Origin: Shinella curvata
Lineage (GTDB): Bacteria > Pseudomonadota > Alphaproteobacteria > Rhizobiales > Rhizobiaceae
DNA length: 64,000 nucleotides
Reading direction: 5' to 3'
NCBI RefSeq assembly: GCF_022899935.1
Contig: NZ_JALJCJ010000001.1
Span: forward strand, 1,138,053 to 1,202,052
The position numbers and the translations under genes are program-made. Under the pieces are notes generated by a model, which was not told the DNA's origin, made no database searches, and saw only the letters and a list, made by a program, of their open reading frames with translations. Of the stretch, positions 28,224 through 36,978 are shown piece after piece; the stretch's first letter is position 1; the number at the start of each line of letters is the position of its first letter.

Positions 28224-29816
28224 ATGGGCGACGTGATCAAACTCGAAAGCCACCTCGAACAACCGGAGGCCGAAGCGCCTCTCGAGCGGCGGCGGCGCGG
28301 CGGCGGACGTGGCGCGGAACGCACAAGGCGGGCGCCGGCCAACGCGAAATATCTCAACCTTGTCAATACGACGGCCAAGTCTGCCGTGCTTTCGGACGAT
28401 GCGCTTGAGGCCATCCATCAGGCGTCGCTGACGATCCTCGAAGAGATCGGCATGGACGTCATCCTACCGGAGGCGCGCGAGCGCATGAAGGCGGCCGGCG
28501 CCGACGTGACGCCCGGCACGGATCGTGTGCGCTTCGACCGCGGCCTCATCATGGACATGATGGCCTCGGTGCCGTCAGGCTTCACGATGCATGCCCGCAA
28601 TCCGCTACGCAACGTGGAGATCGGCGGCAACAACCTCGTCTTCGCACAGATCGCCTCCGCTCCCTTCGTCGCGGATCGCGACGGCGGCCGGCGCGCCGGC
28701 AACCAGGAGGATTTCCGCAAGCTGGTGAAGCTTGCGCAGTCCTATGACGTCATCCACACGACGGGTGGCTATCCGGTGGAACCGATCGATATCCACGCCT
28801 CCATCCGCCACCTCGATTGTCTTTCGGACATGGTGAAGCTGACGGACAAGGTCTTTCACGTCTACTCGCTGGGCAAACAACGCAATCTCGACGGCATCGA
28901 GATCGCCCGCATCGGCCGCGGCATTTCAATGGAGCAGATGGAGCGCGAGCCTTCGCTCTTCACGATCATCAACACGTCCTCGCCGCTGCGGCTCGACGGA
29001 CCGATGCTGCAGGGCATCATCGAAATGTCGTCGCGCAACCAGGTCGTTGTGGTGACGCCTTTCACGCTGGCAGGCGCCATGGCACCGGTAACCATAGCCG
29101 GGGCCGTCGTGCAGCAGAATGCCGAGGCGCTGGCCGGCATCGCCTTCACGCAGATGGTGAGGCGCGGCGCGCCGGTGATGTATGGCGGCTTCACCTCGAA
29201 CGTCGACATGAAGACGGGAGCGCCGGCGTTTGGCACCCCGGAATACATGAAGGCGGTCATTGCCGGCGGCCAGCTCGCCCGCAAGTACAACATCCCCTAT
29301 CGCACCTCCAACACCAATGCCTCCAACACACTGGATGCGCAGGCGGCTTACGAATCGGCCTTCTCGCTCTGGGCGCTGACGCAGGGTGGCGGCAATTTCA
29401 TCATGCATTCGGCGGGCTGGAGCGAGGGCGGCCTGACGGCGTCCTTCGAGAAATTCATCCTCGACGTCGATATGCTGCAAATGGTGGCGGAATATCTGAC
29501 GCCGCTCGATGTCAGCGCCGACGCGCTTGGCCTGGATGCCGTGCGTGACGTCGGCCCCGGCGGCCATTTCTTCGGCACGCCGCACACGCTGGCGCGCTAC
29601 GAGACGGCCTTCTACTCGCCGATCCTGTCGGACTGGCGCAATTTCGAAACCTGGACGGAAGCCGGCCGGCCGACCACCTACGATCATGCCAACCGGGTCT
29701 TCAAGGAAAAGCTCAACACCTACGAAAAGCCGCCGCTCGACCCTGCAATCGAGGACGAACTGGATGCGTTCGTCGCAAAGCGCAAGGAAGAGGGCGGCGT
29801 TCCGACCGACTTCTAA
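28224..29816 (+). CDS. MttB-family (trimethylamine methyltransferase-like) corrinoid methyltransferase, non-pyrrolysine
   Basis: 530 aa from the ATG at 28224 (MGDVIKLESHL); upstream in-frame ATGs (28026, 28155) yield non-homologous leaders, one overlapping the inverted repeat. The MttB core is visible: LTILEEIGMDVILPEARERMKAAGADV, then IINTSSPLRLDGPMLQGIIEMSS, SNTNASNTLDAQAAYESAF and GWSEGGLTASFEKFILDVDMLQM. There is no in-frame amber codon, so this is the non-pyrrolysine branch, members of which demethylate glycine betaine and related quaternary amines via a corrinoid protein. No corrinoid protein or reductive activator lies nearby. The N terminus has a basic linker (ERRRRGGGRG). Confidence 0.85.
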   Translation: MGDVIKLESHLEQPEAEAPLERRRRGGGRGAERTRRAPANAKYLNLVNTTAKSAVLSDDALEAIHQASLTILEEIGMDVILPEARERMKAAGADVTPGTDRVRFDRGLIMDMMASVPSGFTMHARNPLRNVEIGGNNLVFAQIASAPFVADRDGGRRAGNQEDFRKLVKLAQSYDVIHTTGGYPVEPIDIHASIRHLDCLSDMVKLTDKVFHVYSLGKQRNLDGIEIARIGRGISMEQMEREPSLFTIINTSSPLRLDGPMLQGIIEMSSRNQVVVVTPFTLAGAMAPVTIAGAVVQQNAEALAGIAFTQMVRRGAPVMYGGFTSNVDMKTGAPAFGTPEYMKAVIAGGQLARKYNIPYRTSNTNASNTLDAQAAYESAFSLWALTQGGGNFIMHSAGWSEGGLTASFEKFILDVDMLQMVAEYLTPLDVSADALGLDAVRDVGPGGHFFGTPHTLARYETAFYSPILSDWRNFETWTEAGRPTTYDHANRVFKEKLNTYEKPPLDPAIEDELDAFVAKRKEEGGVPTDF

Positions 29817-29823
29817 AGAAAGA

Positions 29824-30276
29824 TCAGGCGTCGAACATGATCGAGCGGACGGACGAGATCAGCTTTTCCGTCGGCAGGTTCGAAAAGTTCTTGTCGATCT
29901 CGGCCATGGTCAGTGTCCGGGACTTGTCGGAGAGCTTGTTGCGCAGGTCGCCGAGCGTTTGGGGGGCTGCGCAGACGACCAGTCGGTCGAAGGCGCCTTC
30001 GGCGGCGTAACCGTCGATCAGGCCAGCCACTTCGGCGGTGAATTTCTGCTGTTCCTCCCGTACCGGGTCGCTCGAATATTCCATGGCGGACCGGCCATGA
30101 CCGACGGAGGAGTGGCTGCGGCCGGGCTTGTCGGCCATGATGTCCTGCGCCTTCTTTGGCTCCCAGCGAAAGACTTCCTGCTCCGGGCTCTGCTGTTCGT
30201 CCTTCAGCAGGTTGACCCCCTTCAAGAGGCGGGCCTGGTTGCCGTCGGCGGCGAGAATCCAAGTCGTAGCGGTCAT
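29824..30276 (-). CDS. host-attachment-family protein (PF10116-like)
   Basis: 150 aa. The N-terminal TWILAADGNQARLL and the C-terminal DRLVVCAAPQTLGDLRNKLSDKSRTLTMAEIDKNFSNLP are the hallmarks of the family named protein required for attachment to host cells. Soluble, no signal peptide; biochemical role is unknown, and attachment function comes from a few plant-associated bacteria. Convergent with mttB (7 bp between stops) and divergent from the AlkD-like gene. Confidence 0.85.
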   Translation of the reverse strand: MTATTWILAADGNQARLLKGVNLLKDEQQSPEQEVFRWEPKKAQDIMADKPGRSHSSVGHGRSAMEYSSDPVREEQQKFTAEVAGLIDGYAAEGAFDRLVVCAAPQTLGDLRNKLSDKSRTLTMAEIDKNFSNLPTEKLISSVRSIMFDA

Positions 30277-30475
30277 GTTTCACTCCCATAGAGCGGTTTG
30301 TGGACTGGCAGCAGATCTGCCTGCGAGCGCAACCGGCAGGGTGCGCGTTCAAGAAAACGCGGGCGCCCGCCGCATGTTCCCGGCGATAACGATCACAAAG
30401 CTGTTGGAAAGCGTGTTTGCCCCTATCCTCGAGTCAACATGGCCCGCTAGGGTAGGTCGAACAAAAGGGAAACAA

Positions 30476-31576
30476 ATGGCCGAGCCGCTGAAAAACCTGC
30501 TGCATCCCGGACTGGTGAAGGACATGGCGAGGCATATCTCGCGCGTCGCGTCCGATTTCGACGCCGATCGCTTTACGGCGCTGGCGACCGACGGCATGGA
30601 CACGCTGGAACTGATGCAGCGCGCCGAGCAGATCAAGGATGCGTTGACGCAGACGCTGCCCGCCAATTACGTCGATGCAGCGGATAGCCTGCGCAAGGCG
30701 CTCCCGGCGGAAGGCAAGCCGGGCCTTTCCGGCTGGGCTCTGCTCCCGGTCAATCAATTCGTCTCCGAACACGGCCTTGGCCATTTCGATCTGTCGCTTG
30801 CACTTCTGAAAGCGCTGACACCGCATTTCACCGCCGAATTCGGCATCCGCCGCTTCATCGATACCGAACAGGACCGCGCACTGGCCGAAATCTCCGGCTG
30901 GGTCACAGACGCCAACCACCATGTTCGTCGCCTCGCCTCGGAAGGCACGCGCCCGCGCCTGCCCTGGGCGATGCGCCTGCCGGCATTGGTGAAACAGCCC
31001 GCCCCGATCCTGCCGATCCTTGTCGCCCTCATTGACGACCCGGAGGACTATGTGCGCCGCTCCGTCGCGAACAGCCTCAACGACATCGCCAAAGACCATC
31101 CCGCCCTGGTTGCCGATTTCGTGGAGCGCCACATCGAAGGAGCCTCGGCCGAGCGGCGTCAGTTGTTGCGCCATGCCTCGCGCACACTGCTGAAGAAGGG
31201 GGACGCCAAAGCCCTCGCCAATTTCGGGTTCGCTGCCGTACGCGGCATCGCTGCAAGCCTGAACGTCGCGACACCCGTCGTGATCTTCGGCGACAAACTC
31301 GGCTTTTCCATCACCGTTAGCAACGAGGATGCAGCGCCCCAGCGACTGATGATCGACTACGCCATCCACCACGTGAAGGCGAACGGAACCCTGGCGCCGA
31401 AAGTGTTCAAATGGAAGACGCTCGATCTTCCCGCCGGTGGCCGTCACACGATAGACAAGGAGCACGCGATCCGCGCCATCACCACGCGGGTCTACTATCC
31501 CGGCATACACCGCGTGGAAATCCTCATCAACGGCACGGTTTGCGCCGCTGCCGACTTCGATTTGCGCATGGATTGA
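30476..31576 (+). CDS. HEAT-repeat AlkD-like DNA alkylation repair protein
   Basis: 366 aa from the ATG at 30476, preceded by AAAGGGAAACAA. The central HEAT-like helices (ISGWVTDANHHVRRLASEGTRPRLPW, LIDDPEDYVRRSVANSLNDIAKDHP) match AlkD/AlkC-type DNA glycosylases; the last ~110 residues (VVIFGDKLGFSITVSN ... VYYPGIHRVEILINGTVC) form a beta-rich extension absent from AlkD, as in AlkC-related proteins. A role in repair of 3-methyladenine or 7-methylguanine lesions is inferred from family. It stands alone, 199 bp after the divergent host-attachment gene. Confidence 0.8.
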   Translation: MAEPLKNLLHPGLVKDMARHISRVASDFDADRFTALATDGMDTLELMQRAEQIKDALTQTLPANYVDAADSLRKALPAEGKPGLSGWALLPVNQFVSEHGLGHFDLSLALLKALTPHFTAEFGIRRFIDTEQDRALAEISGWVTDANHHVRRLASEGTRPRLPWAMRLPALVKQPAPILPILVALIDDPEDYVRRSVANSLNDIAKDHPALVADFVERHIEGASAERRQLLRHASRTLLKKGDAKALANFGFAAVRGIAASLNVATPVVIFGDKLGFSITVSNEDAAPQRLMIDYAIHHVKANGTLAPKVFKWKTLDLPAGGRHTIDKEHAIRAITTRVYYPGIHRVEILINGTVCAAADFDLRMD

Positions 31577-31585
31577 GCCCCGACC

Positions 31586-31603
31586 CTTTCGCACCTGCGA
31601 AAG
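31586..31603 (+). terminator. weak hairpin after the AlkD-like gene
   Basis: CTTTCGC-ACCT-GCGAAAG is a 7-bp stem 10 bp after the stop codon. The T-run after it is broken, so termination strength is doubtful. The rest of 31577-31874 (298 bp) contains no gene I can support; it is the leader of the DEAD-box gene and includes TTGACT at 31610-31615 as a possible -35 box with no good -10. Confidence 0.35.
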
Positions 31604-31874
31604 TAGCACTTGACTTTTGGGCATAAAACAACGACATGAGCCGCAGCGTCGCCCTTCGGCCGCCGCGTGAGCGAGCCAGCGATTTCCCCGTACGGGATGC
31701 CAAGAAGGACAAGCGCAAGAGACGATCCGCCTCCCATTTTGCGGATGACTGCGCAGACGACTGCCAACCAACCCACAAGTTCCCAATTCACGCGGGGTTC
31801 TTGACGCCAGACGAAACCGGAAGCGCATGGTGCGTTCCGGCGATACCTGTTTGGCGCCCCGAAAGGTATTTGAC

Positions 31875-33299
31875 TTGACCACTTTCCACGACCTCGGCCT
31901 CTCGCAGACCATTGTCGCCACCCTCTCGGCACTCGGCTTCGAAAAAGCAACGCCGATCCAGGAAAAAGCCATTCCGCTCGTCCTCGAAGGCAGCGACCTG
32001 ATCGGTCTCGCCCAGACCGGCACCGGCAAGACGGCCGCTTTCGGCCTGCCGATGATCGAGAAGCTGCTCGCCGACCCCCGCCGCCCCGACCCGCGCAACA
32101 TCCGCGCCCTCATCCTCGCGCCGACCCGCGAACTGGTGAACCAGATCGCCGACAACCTGCGCGACTTCGTCAAGAAGACCCCGCTGCGTGTCGTCACCGT
32201 CGTCGGCGGCGCCTCGATCAACAAGCAGTCGGAAATGCTGAACCGTGGCACCGACATCCTCGTCGCCACCCCCGGCCGCCTGCTCGATCTCGTCGCCCGC
32301 AAGGCCGTGACGCTGACGCAGGCCCGCTACCTCGTGCTCGACGAAGCCGACCAGATGCTCGACCTCGGCTTCATACACGATCTGCGCAAGATTTCGAAGA
32401 TGGTGCCGAAGAACCGCCAAACGCTGCTGTTCTCGGCCACCATGCCGAAGCTGATCGGCGAACTCGCCGGCGAATATCTCGTCAACCCGAAGAAGGTCGA
32501 AGTAACCCCTCCGGGCAAGGCCGCCGACAAGGTGGAGCAGTATGTCCACCACGTTCCCGGCAAGGACCAGAAGGCGCAGATCCTGCGCAAGACGCTCACC
32601 GACAACCCGGATGGCCTGTCGCTCGTCTTCTCGCGCACCAAGCACGGCGCCGAAAAGCTGATGAAGCATCTCGAGCATATCGGCTTCAAGGCTGCCTCGA
32701 TCCACGGCAACAAGAGCCAGGGCCAGCGCGAACGCGCCCTCAAGGCCTTCCGTGACGGCGAAATCCGCGTGCTCGTCGCGACCGACGTCGCCGCCCGCGG
32801 CATCGATATTCCGGGCGTCACGCACGTCTACAACTACGACCTGCCGGAAGTGGCGGACGCTTACGTCCACCGCATCGGCCGCACGGCCCGCAACGGCCGT
32901 GACGGCATCGCCATCGCCTTCTGCACGCCGGACGAAGCGCATCTGCTGCGCGACATCGAAAAGCTGATGGGCATCCAGATCACCGTCGCCAGCGGCGAAG
33001 CACCGGCTGTTGTCACCGCCGGCCCCGGCGGCAAGCGCAAGCCGCGCAGCGGCAGCGGCCATCGCGCCAGCCAGGGCCGCGCCGGCCAGCGCCCGCCGCG
33101 CAAGCCGTTCGGCGAAGGTTCGCAGGCCGGTTCCGAAGGTGGCGCACCGTCCGCCGGCAAGCGCGCCCATGGCGGCCGCCCGCCGCAGAAGCAGGGCGAG
33201 CGCCAGAACCGCAACCACGGCGGCGGAAACGGCCAGGGCCGCCCGCAGAACCACGGCAAGCCGCGCCGGCCGGAAGGCCAGCGCCGCGAACAGGCGTGA
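31875..33299 (+). CDS. DEAD-box ATP-dependent RNA helicase, RhlE-like
   Basis: 474 aa. I use the TTG at 31875 (MTTFHDLGLS, the Q-motif region) because GAAAGG lies 8 bases upstream; an ATG at 31827 would add 16 unrelated residues. Motifs are complete: AQTGTGKT (46-53), PTRELVNQ, ATPGRLLD, DEAD (156-159), SAT, and HRIGRTAR in the second RecA domain. The last ~95 residues are a low-complexity basic tail rich in Gly, Arg, Pro and Gln. Such helicases unwind RNA during ribosome assembly and decay and are often cold-induced; the 298-bp leader would allow such control. Confidence 0.93.
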   Translation: MTTFHDLGLSQTIVATLSALGFEKATPIQEKAIPLVLEGSDLIGLAQTGTGKTAAFGLPMIEKLLADPRRPDPRNIRALILAPTRELVNQIADNLRDFVKKTPLRVVTVVGGASINKQSEMLNRGTDILVATPGRLLDLVARKAVTLTQARYLVLDEADQMLDLGFIHDLRKISKMVPKNRQTLLFSATMPKLIGELAGEYLVNPKKVEVTPPGKAADKVEQYVHHVPGKDQKAQILRKTLTDNPDGLSLVFSRTKHGAEKLMKHLEHIGFKAASIHGNKSQGQRERALKAFRDGEIRVLVATDVAARGIDIPGVTHVYNYDLPEVADAYVHRIGRTARNGRDGIAIAFCTPDEAHLLRDIEKLMGIQITVASGEAPAVVTAGPGGKRKPRSGSGHRASQGRAGQRPPRKPFGEGSQAGSEGGAPSAGKRAHGGRPPQKQGERQNRNHGGGNGQGRPQNHGKPRRPEGQRREQA

Positions 33300-33320
33300 C
33301 CGAATAATCATCGAATGAGA

Positions 33321-33344
33321 AACGGCGGGCTTCGGCCCGCCGTT
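33321..33344 (+). terminator. rho-independent terminator after the DEAD-box gene
   Basis: AACGGCGGGC-TTCG-GCCCGCCGTT is a perfect 10-bp stem with a stable tetraloop, 21 bp after the stop codon, followed by TGTGTC. The strongest intrinsic terminator shape in this part of the window; it may also serve the convergent DMT gene. Confidence 0.8.
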
Positions 33345-33415
33345 TGTGTCTGTGCAGCACGGTGCGTTATGGCCGTGGCGTGGTTCCTCGGGTCAAACAC
33401 CATCCAGAGCGGCAA

Positions 33416-34300
33416 TCACCCCGCGGGTGCAGAAACCTTCCGATTGGTGAGATAGACGCCAACCACCACGATGGCCGTGCCAACGATCATCGGCACCGTC
33501 AGCTCCTCGCCGAATATGGCGGCAGCCTGCAGCGCAGCTATGGGCGGGACGAGATAGATGAGGGAGGCGGCACGCGAAACCTGCCCGCGACGCAGCAGAT
33601 AGAGCAGGAGCAGGATAGCGCTCATCGAAATGCCCAGCACGGACCAGGCAAGCAGTGCAACGAAAGTGAAGCCGAAATCGACGTGCAGGCTTTCCAGCCA
33701 CAGGGCGAAGGGGACGGTCACGATGAACGCGCCGACATATTGCAGCGTCGCGATGGAGCGGATGTCGCCATGCTGGAGATATTGTTTCTGGTAGATCGTG
33801 CCGTAGGTCACGGCGGCCATGCCGAGCATGTTGATGAGGATGGCGACGGATGGGATTTCCGCCGCACCGTGACCGAAGAATTTCGGCAGGACAGCGAGCA
33901 GCACACCGAGAAAGCCGAGGCCAAGCCCCAACTTCTGCGTTCCGCTCAGCCGTTCGCCGATGAAGAAGGGCGCGGCCAGCGCCGTCATCAGCGGCTGAAG
34001 CGCGGCGATGATCGAAGACAGCGCCGCCGGCACACCCGCACCGATCGCCCACCAGACCGCACCGAGATAGATGCCGTGCAGGAAAGCACCAGAGGCAACG
34101 GCGTGCACAATGGTGCGCGCATCACGCGGCCAGGAGGCGCGGGTAACAAGACAGAATCCGGTGAACAGCATCGCGGCCGTCAGGTAGCGGATGCTGAGAA
34201 AGGTCAGCGGCTCGGAAACGAAGGTAGCATATTTGGCAACGACCCAGCCGGTCGACCAGAGCAGGACGAAAATGGCTGGCGCCAGACGATCGAGAGACAT
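33416..34300 (-). CDS. DMT-superfamily (EamA) transporter
   Basis: 294 aa with ten hydrophobic segments in two EamA repeats (ILLWSTGWVVAKYA in the first, LLAWSVLGISMSAILLLLYLLRRG in the second). The ATG at 34300 (MSLDRLAPAIF) is the typical family start; a frame extension to 34468 has no hydrophobic or homologous character. Probably an inner-membrane exporter of metabolites or amino acids; substrate is unknown. Convergent with the DEAD-box gene and divergent from the ATP-grasp operon. Confidence 0.87.
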   Translation of the reverse strand: MSLDRLAPAIFVLLWSTGWVVAKYATFVSEPLTFLSIRYLTAAMLFTGFCLVTRASWPRDARTIVHAVASGAFLHGIYLGAVWWAIGAGVPAALSSIIAALQPLMTALAAPFFIGERLSGTQKLGLGLGFLGVLLAVLPKFFGHGAAEIPSVAILINMLGMAAVTYGTIYQKQYLQHGDIRSIATLQYVGAFIVTVPFALWLESLHVDFGFTFVALLAWSVLGISMSAILLLLYLLRRGQVSRAASLIYLVPPIAALQAAAIFGEELTVPMIVGTAIVVVGVYLTNRKVSAPAG

Positions 34301-34482
34301 GGAGGTTCCGGGGGGATGACAAGCGGTGCGCGAGCGATAGGCGCTGCCCCCGTGATGGTCAAAGGAATTTCCTTGATGCTTAGGTTCAGCGAAAGGCGCG
34401 GCGCGCCTATTCGGCACCTGCCCATCTTTTCGGCAGATGCAATCCCGACGGCCGGCCGTCCAGTACATACATGTCCAAAAAA

Positions 34483-34528
34483 ACCGTCGCTACGGTCGGT
34501 TTGACTGCGTTCAAAGCGGTGTGAGAAT
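34483..34528 (+). promoter_or_regulatory. candidate promoter of the ATP-grasp/alpha-E/transglutaminase operon
   Basis: TTGACT at 34501-34506, then 16 nt, then GAGAAT (34523-34528) form a plausible sigma-70-type promoter. Immediately upstream is a small hairpin, ACCGT-CGCT-ACGGT (34483-34496). The remaining intergenic sequence up to the ATG shows nothing else clear. Confidence 0.35.
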
Positions 34529-34591
34529 TCTTCGTCGCTAATTGAGCATGGTTCTTGCATTGCCCCTTATGTTGTACTCAAATGGCGAAAA

Positions 34592-36016
34592 ATGGGGAAC
34601 ACGCCTTTGGCATTTGATGAAATGATAAACGCGGATACCAACCCGCGGCAGCCATATCAAAACTACCATGAATGGTATGAAGGACAGGATCGGGCTCGCC
34701 TGATCGCCAAATCAAGGGACGCCGAAAACCTCTTTCGAAAAACCGGCATCACCTTCGCGGTCTACGGGCACGAAGACAGTTCCGAAAAACTCATCCCCTT
34801 CGACATCATCCCGCGCATCATTTCCGGCCGAGAGTGGCGCAAGCTCGCCCAGGGCATCGAACAGCGGGTCATCGCCCTCAACGCCTTCCTCGACGACATC
34901 TACCACAAGCAGGAGATCATCAAGGCCGGCCGCGTGCCGCGCGAGCTGATCGAGCGCAACGTCGCCTTCCTGCCGCAGATGATCGGCTTCAAGCCGCCGG
35001 GCGGCGTCTATACCCACATCGTCGGCACCGATATCGTGCGCACCGGCGAAGACCAGTTTTACGTCCTGGAAGACAATGCCCGCACGCCTTCCGGCGTCAG
35101 CTACATGCTGGAAAACCGGGAAACCATGATGCAGATGTTCCCGGAACTGTTCCACCTGAACAAGGTGCGCCCGGTCGAGGACTATCCGAAGCTTCTGCGT
35201 CAGAGCCTTGCGTCACTCGCGCCGCCCGGCTGTTCCGGCAAGCCGCGTGTCGCGGTGCTGACCCCCGGCATCTTCAATTCCGCCTATTACGAGCACTCGT
35301 TCCTGGCCGACATGATGGGCGTGGAGCTGGTCGAGGGCTCGGATCTGCGTGTCGTCGACGGCAAGGTCAAGATGCGCACGACACGAGGCTACGAGGCGAT
35401 CGACGTGCTCTACCGCCGCGTCGACGACGATTTCCTCGATCCGCTGACCTTCCGGCCCGATTCCGCACTCGGTATTCCCGGCATCATGGATGTCTACAAG
35501 GCCGGCAATATCACAATCGCCAATGCGCCAGGCACGGGCATTTCCGACGATAAGGCGATCTATTCCTACATGCCCGAGATCGTCGAATTCTACACCGGCC
35601 GCAAGGCGCTTCTCGAGAACGTGCCGACATGGCGGTGCTCGGAGGAAGACAGCCTGAAATACGTGCTCGAACATCTCGACGAGCTGGTGGTGAAGGAAGT
35701 GCATGGCTCCGGCGGCTACGGCATGCTGGTCGGTCCGACAGCCTCGAAGAAGGAGTGCGCCGCCTTTGCCGAAAAGCTGAAAGCACGGCCGTCGAACTAC
35801 ATCGCGCAGCCGACACTGTCGCTCTCCACAGTTCCCATTCTCGTCAACAAGGGCATCGCGCCCCGGCACGTCGATCTTCGGCCCTACGTGCTCGTTTCCG
35901 ACAAGGTGCAAATCATTCCGGGCGGGTTGACCCGCGTGGCGCTGAAAGAAGGCTCGCTGGTGGTGAACTCCAGCCAGGGCGGCGGCACGAAGGACACCTG
36001 GGTACTGGAGGACTGA
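34592..36016 (+). CDS. circularly permuted ATP-grasp protein
   Basis: 474 aa. The start MGNTPLAFDEM could instead be the TTG at 34607 (MAFDEM), which has GGGGAA eight bases upstream. Recognisable core: LIPFDIIPRIISGREWRKLAQGIEQRVIALNAFLDDIY, VLEDNARTPSGVSYMLENR, GSGGYGMLVGP and a C-terminal RPYVLVSDKVQIIPGGLTRVAL. Such proteins (CP-ATP-grasp type 2) are predicted to form amide bonds and are co-encoded with alpha-E and transglutaminase proteins. The stop overlaps the start of the alpha-E gene as TGATG. Confidence 0.9.
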   Translation: MGNTPLAFDEMINADTNPRQPYQNYHEWYEGQDRARLIAKSRDAENLFRKTGITFAVYGHEDSSEKLIPFDIIPRIISGREWRKLAQGIEQRVIALNAFLDDIYHKQEIIKAGRVPRELIERNVAFLPQMIGFKPPGGVYTHIVGTDIVRTGEDQFYVLEDNARTPSGVSYMLENRETMMQMFPELFHLNKVRPVEDYPKLLRQSLASLAPPGCSGKPRVAVLTPGIFNSAYYEHSFLADMMGVELVEGSDLRVVDGKVKMRTTRGYEAIDVLYRRVDDDFLDPLTFRPDSALGIPGIMDVYKAGNITIANAPGTGISDDKAIYSYMPEIVEFYTGRKALLENVPTWRCSEEDSLKYVLEHLDELVVKEVHGSGGYGMLVGPTASKKECAAFAEKLKARPSNYIAQPTLSLSTVPILVNKGIAPRHVDLRPYVLVSDKVQIIPGGLTRVALKEGSLVVNSSQGGGTKDTWVLED

Positions 36017-36963
36017 TGCCGATGCTGGGAAGAACTGCCAACGGCCTTTACTGGATGTTCCGCTATATCGAGCGGGCCGAGAACATTGCCCGCCTGATCG
36101 ATGCGGGTTTGCGCATGGCGCTGACGCGCAGCGGCTCCACCGACGAGGACTGGGACGGCGTACTGCAAAGCGCCGGCGTGCGTGAGGATTTCGACAGCGC
36201 GCACAACAAGCTGACGAGCGCCGACGCCATCGACTACCTGCTTCGCGATTACTCGAACCCGTCGAGCGTGATGTCCTGCATCGAAGCGGCGCGCAACAAT
36301 GCCCGCATGGTGCGCACGGCGCTGACCCGGGAAACCTGGGAAGCGACCAACGAATGCTGGATCGAGTTGAAGCTGGCGCTCTCGAAACGCGTCAAGCCGG
36401 CCGACATGCCCGAGATCATCGACACGATCAAGCGCAGCACCGGCCTCATCCGCGGCGCCTTTCACGGCACCATGCTACGCGACGATATCTACAACTTCTC
36501 GCGCATCGGCACCTTCATCGAGCGTGCGGACAACACGTCACGCATCCTCGACGTGAAATACTACGTGCTGCTGCCGGCGATCGCCAAGGTGGGGTCGTCG
36601 CTCGACAACAAGCAGTGGGAATCGATCCTGCGCTCCGTGTCGGCGCACCGCTCCTACAGCTGGGTCTATGACGGCGACTACTCGCCGGCCAATATCGCGG
36701 ATTTCCTGATTCTGAACGACCGCATGCCGCGCTCGCTCGCCTACAGCTACGACAAGATCGTCAGCAATCTCGGTTATCTCGCAAAACTCTACGGCGACAA
36801 CCACGCGGCACACGAGACGGCCTCGGCCACGCTGATGCTGCTCAGGAGCCGCACCATGGAAGACATCATGGAACAGGGGCTCCACGAGTTCATCGAGGAG
36901 TTCATCGCGCACAACAACCGCCTCGGAGAGGAAATCTCCGACGGCTACCGCTTCTATCGCTAG
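36016..36963 (+). CDS. alpha-E domain protein
   Basis: 315 aa, almost wholly helical. MLGRTANGLYWMFRYIERAENIARLIDAG at the N terminus is the typical alpha-E motif, and FIERADNTSRILDVKYYVLLP the second. It is the obligate partner of the ATP-grasp protein upstream (one-base overlap of start and stop). Function is unknown; predicted to work in a peptide- or amide-forming system together with the transglutaminase-like protein. The reading frame extends upstream of 36016 only as an out-of-context extension. Confidence 0.9.
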   Translation: MPMLGRTANGLYWMFRYIERAENIARLIDAGLRMALTRSGSTDEDWDGVLQSAGVREDFDSAHNKLTSADAIDYLLRDYSNPSSVMSCIEAARNNARMVRTALTRETWEATNECWIELKLALSKRVKPADMPEIIDTIKRSTGLIRGAFHGTMLRDDIYNFSRIGTFIERADNTSRILDVKYYVLLPAIAKVGSSLDNKQWESILRSVSAHRSYSWVYDGDYSPANIADFLILNDRMPRSLAYSYDKIVSNLGYLAKLYGDNHAAHETASATLMLLRSRTMEDIMEQGLHEFIEEFIAHNNRLGEEISDGYRFYR

Positions 36964-36978
36964 GGCTGGGGGCGTGCC

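Noticed and set aside
30434-32302. A 622-codon minus-strand open frame opposite the AlkD-like and DEAD-box genes
   Set aside because: Shadow of two good genes; no motif.
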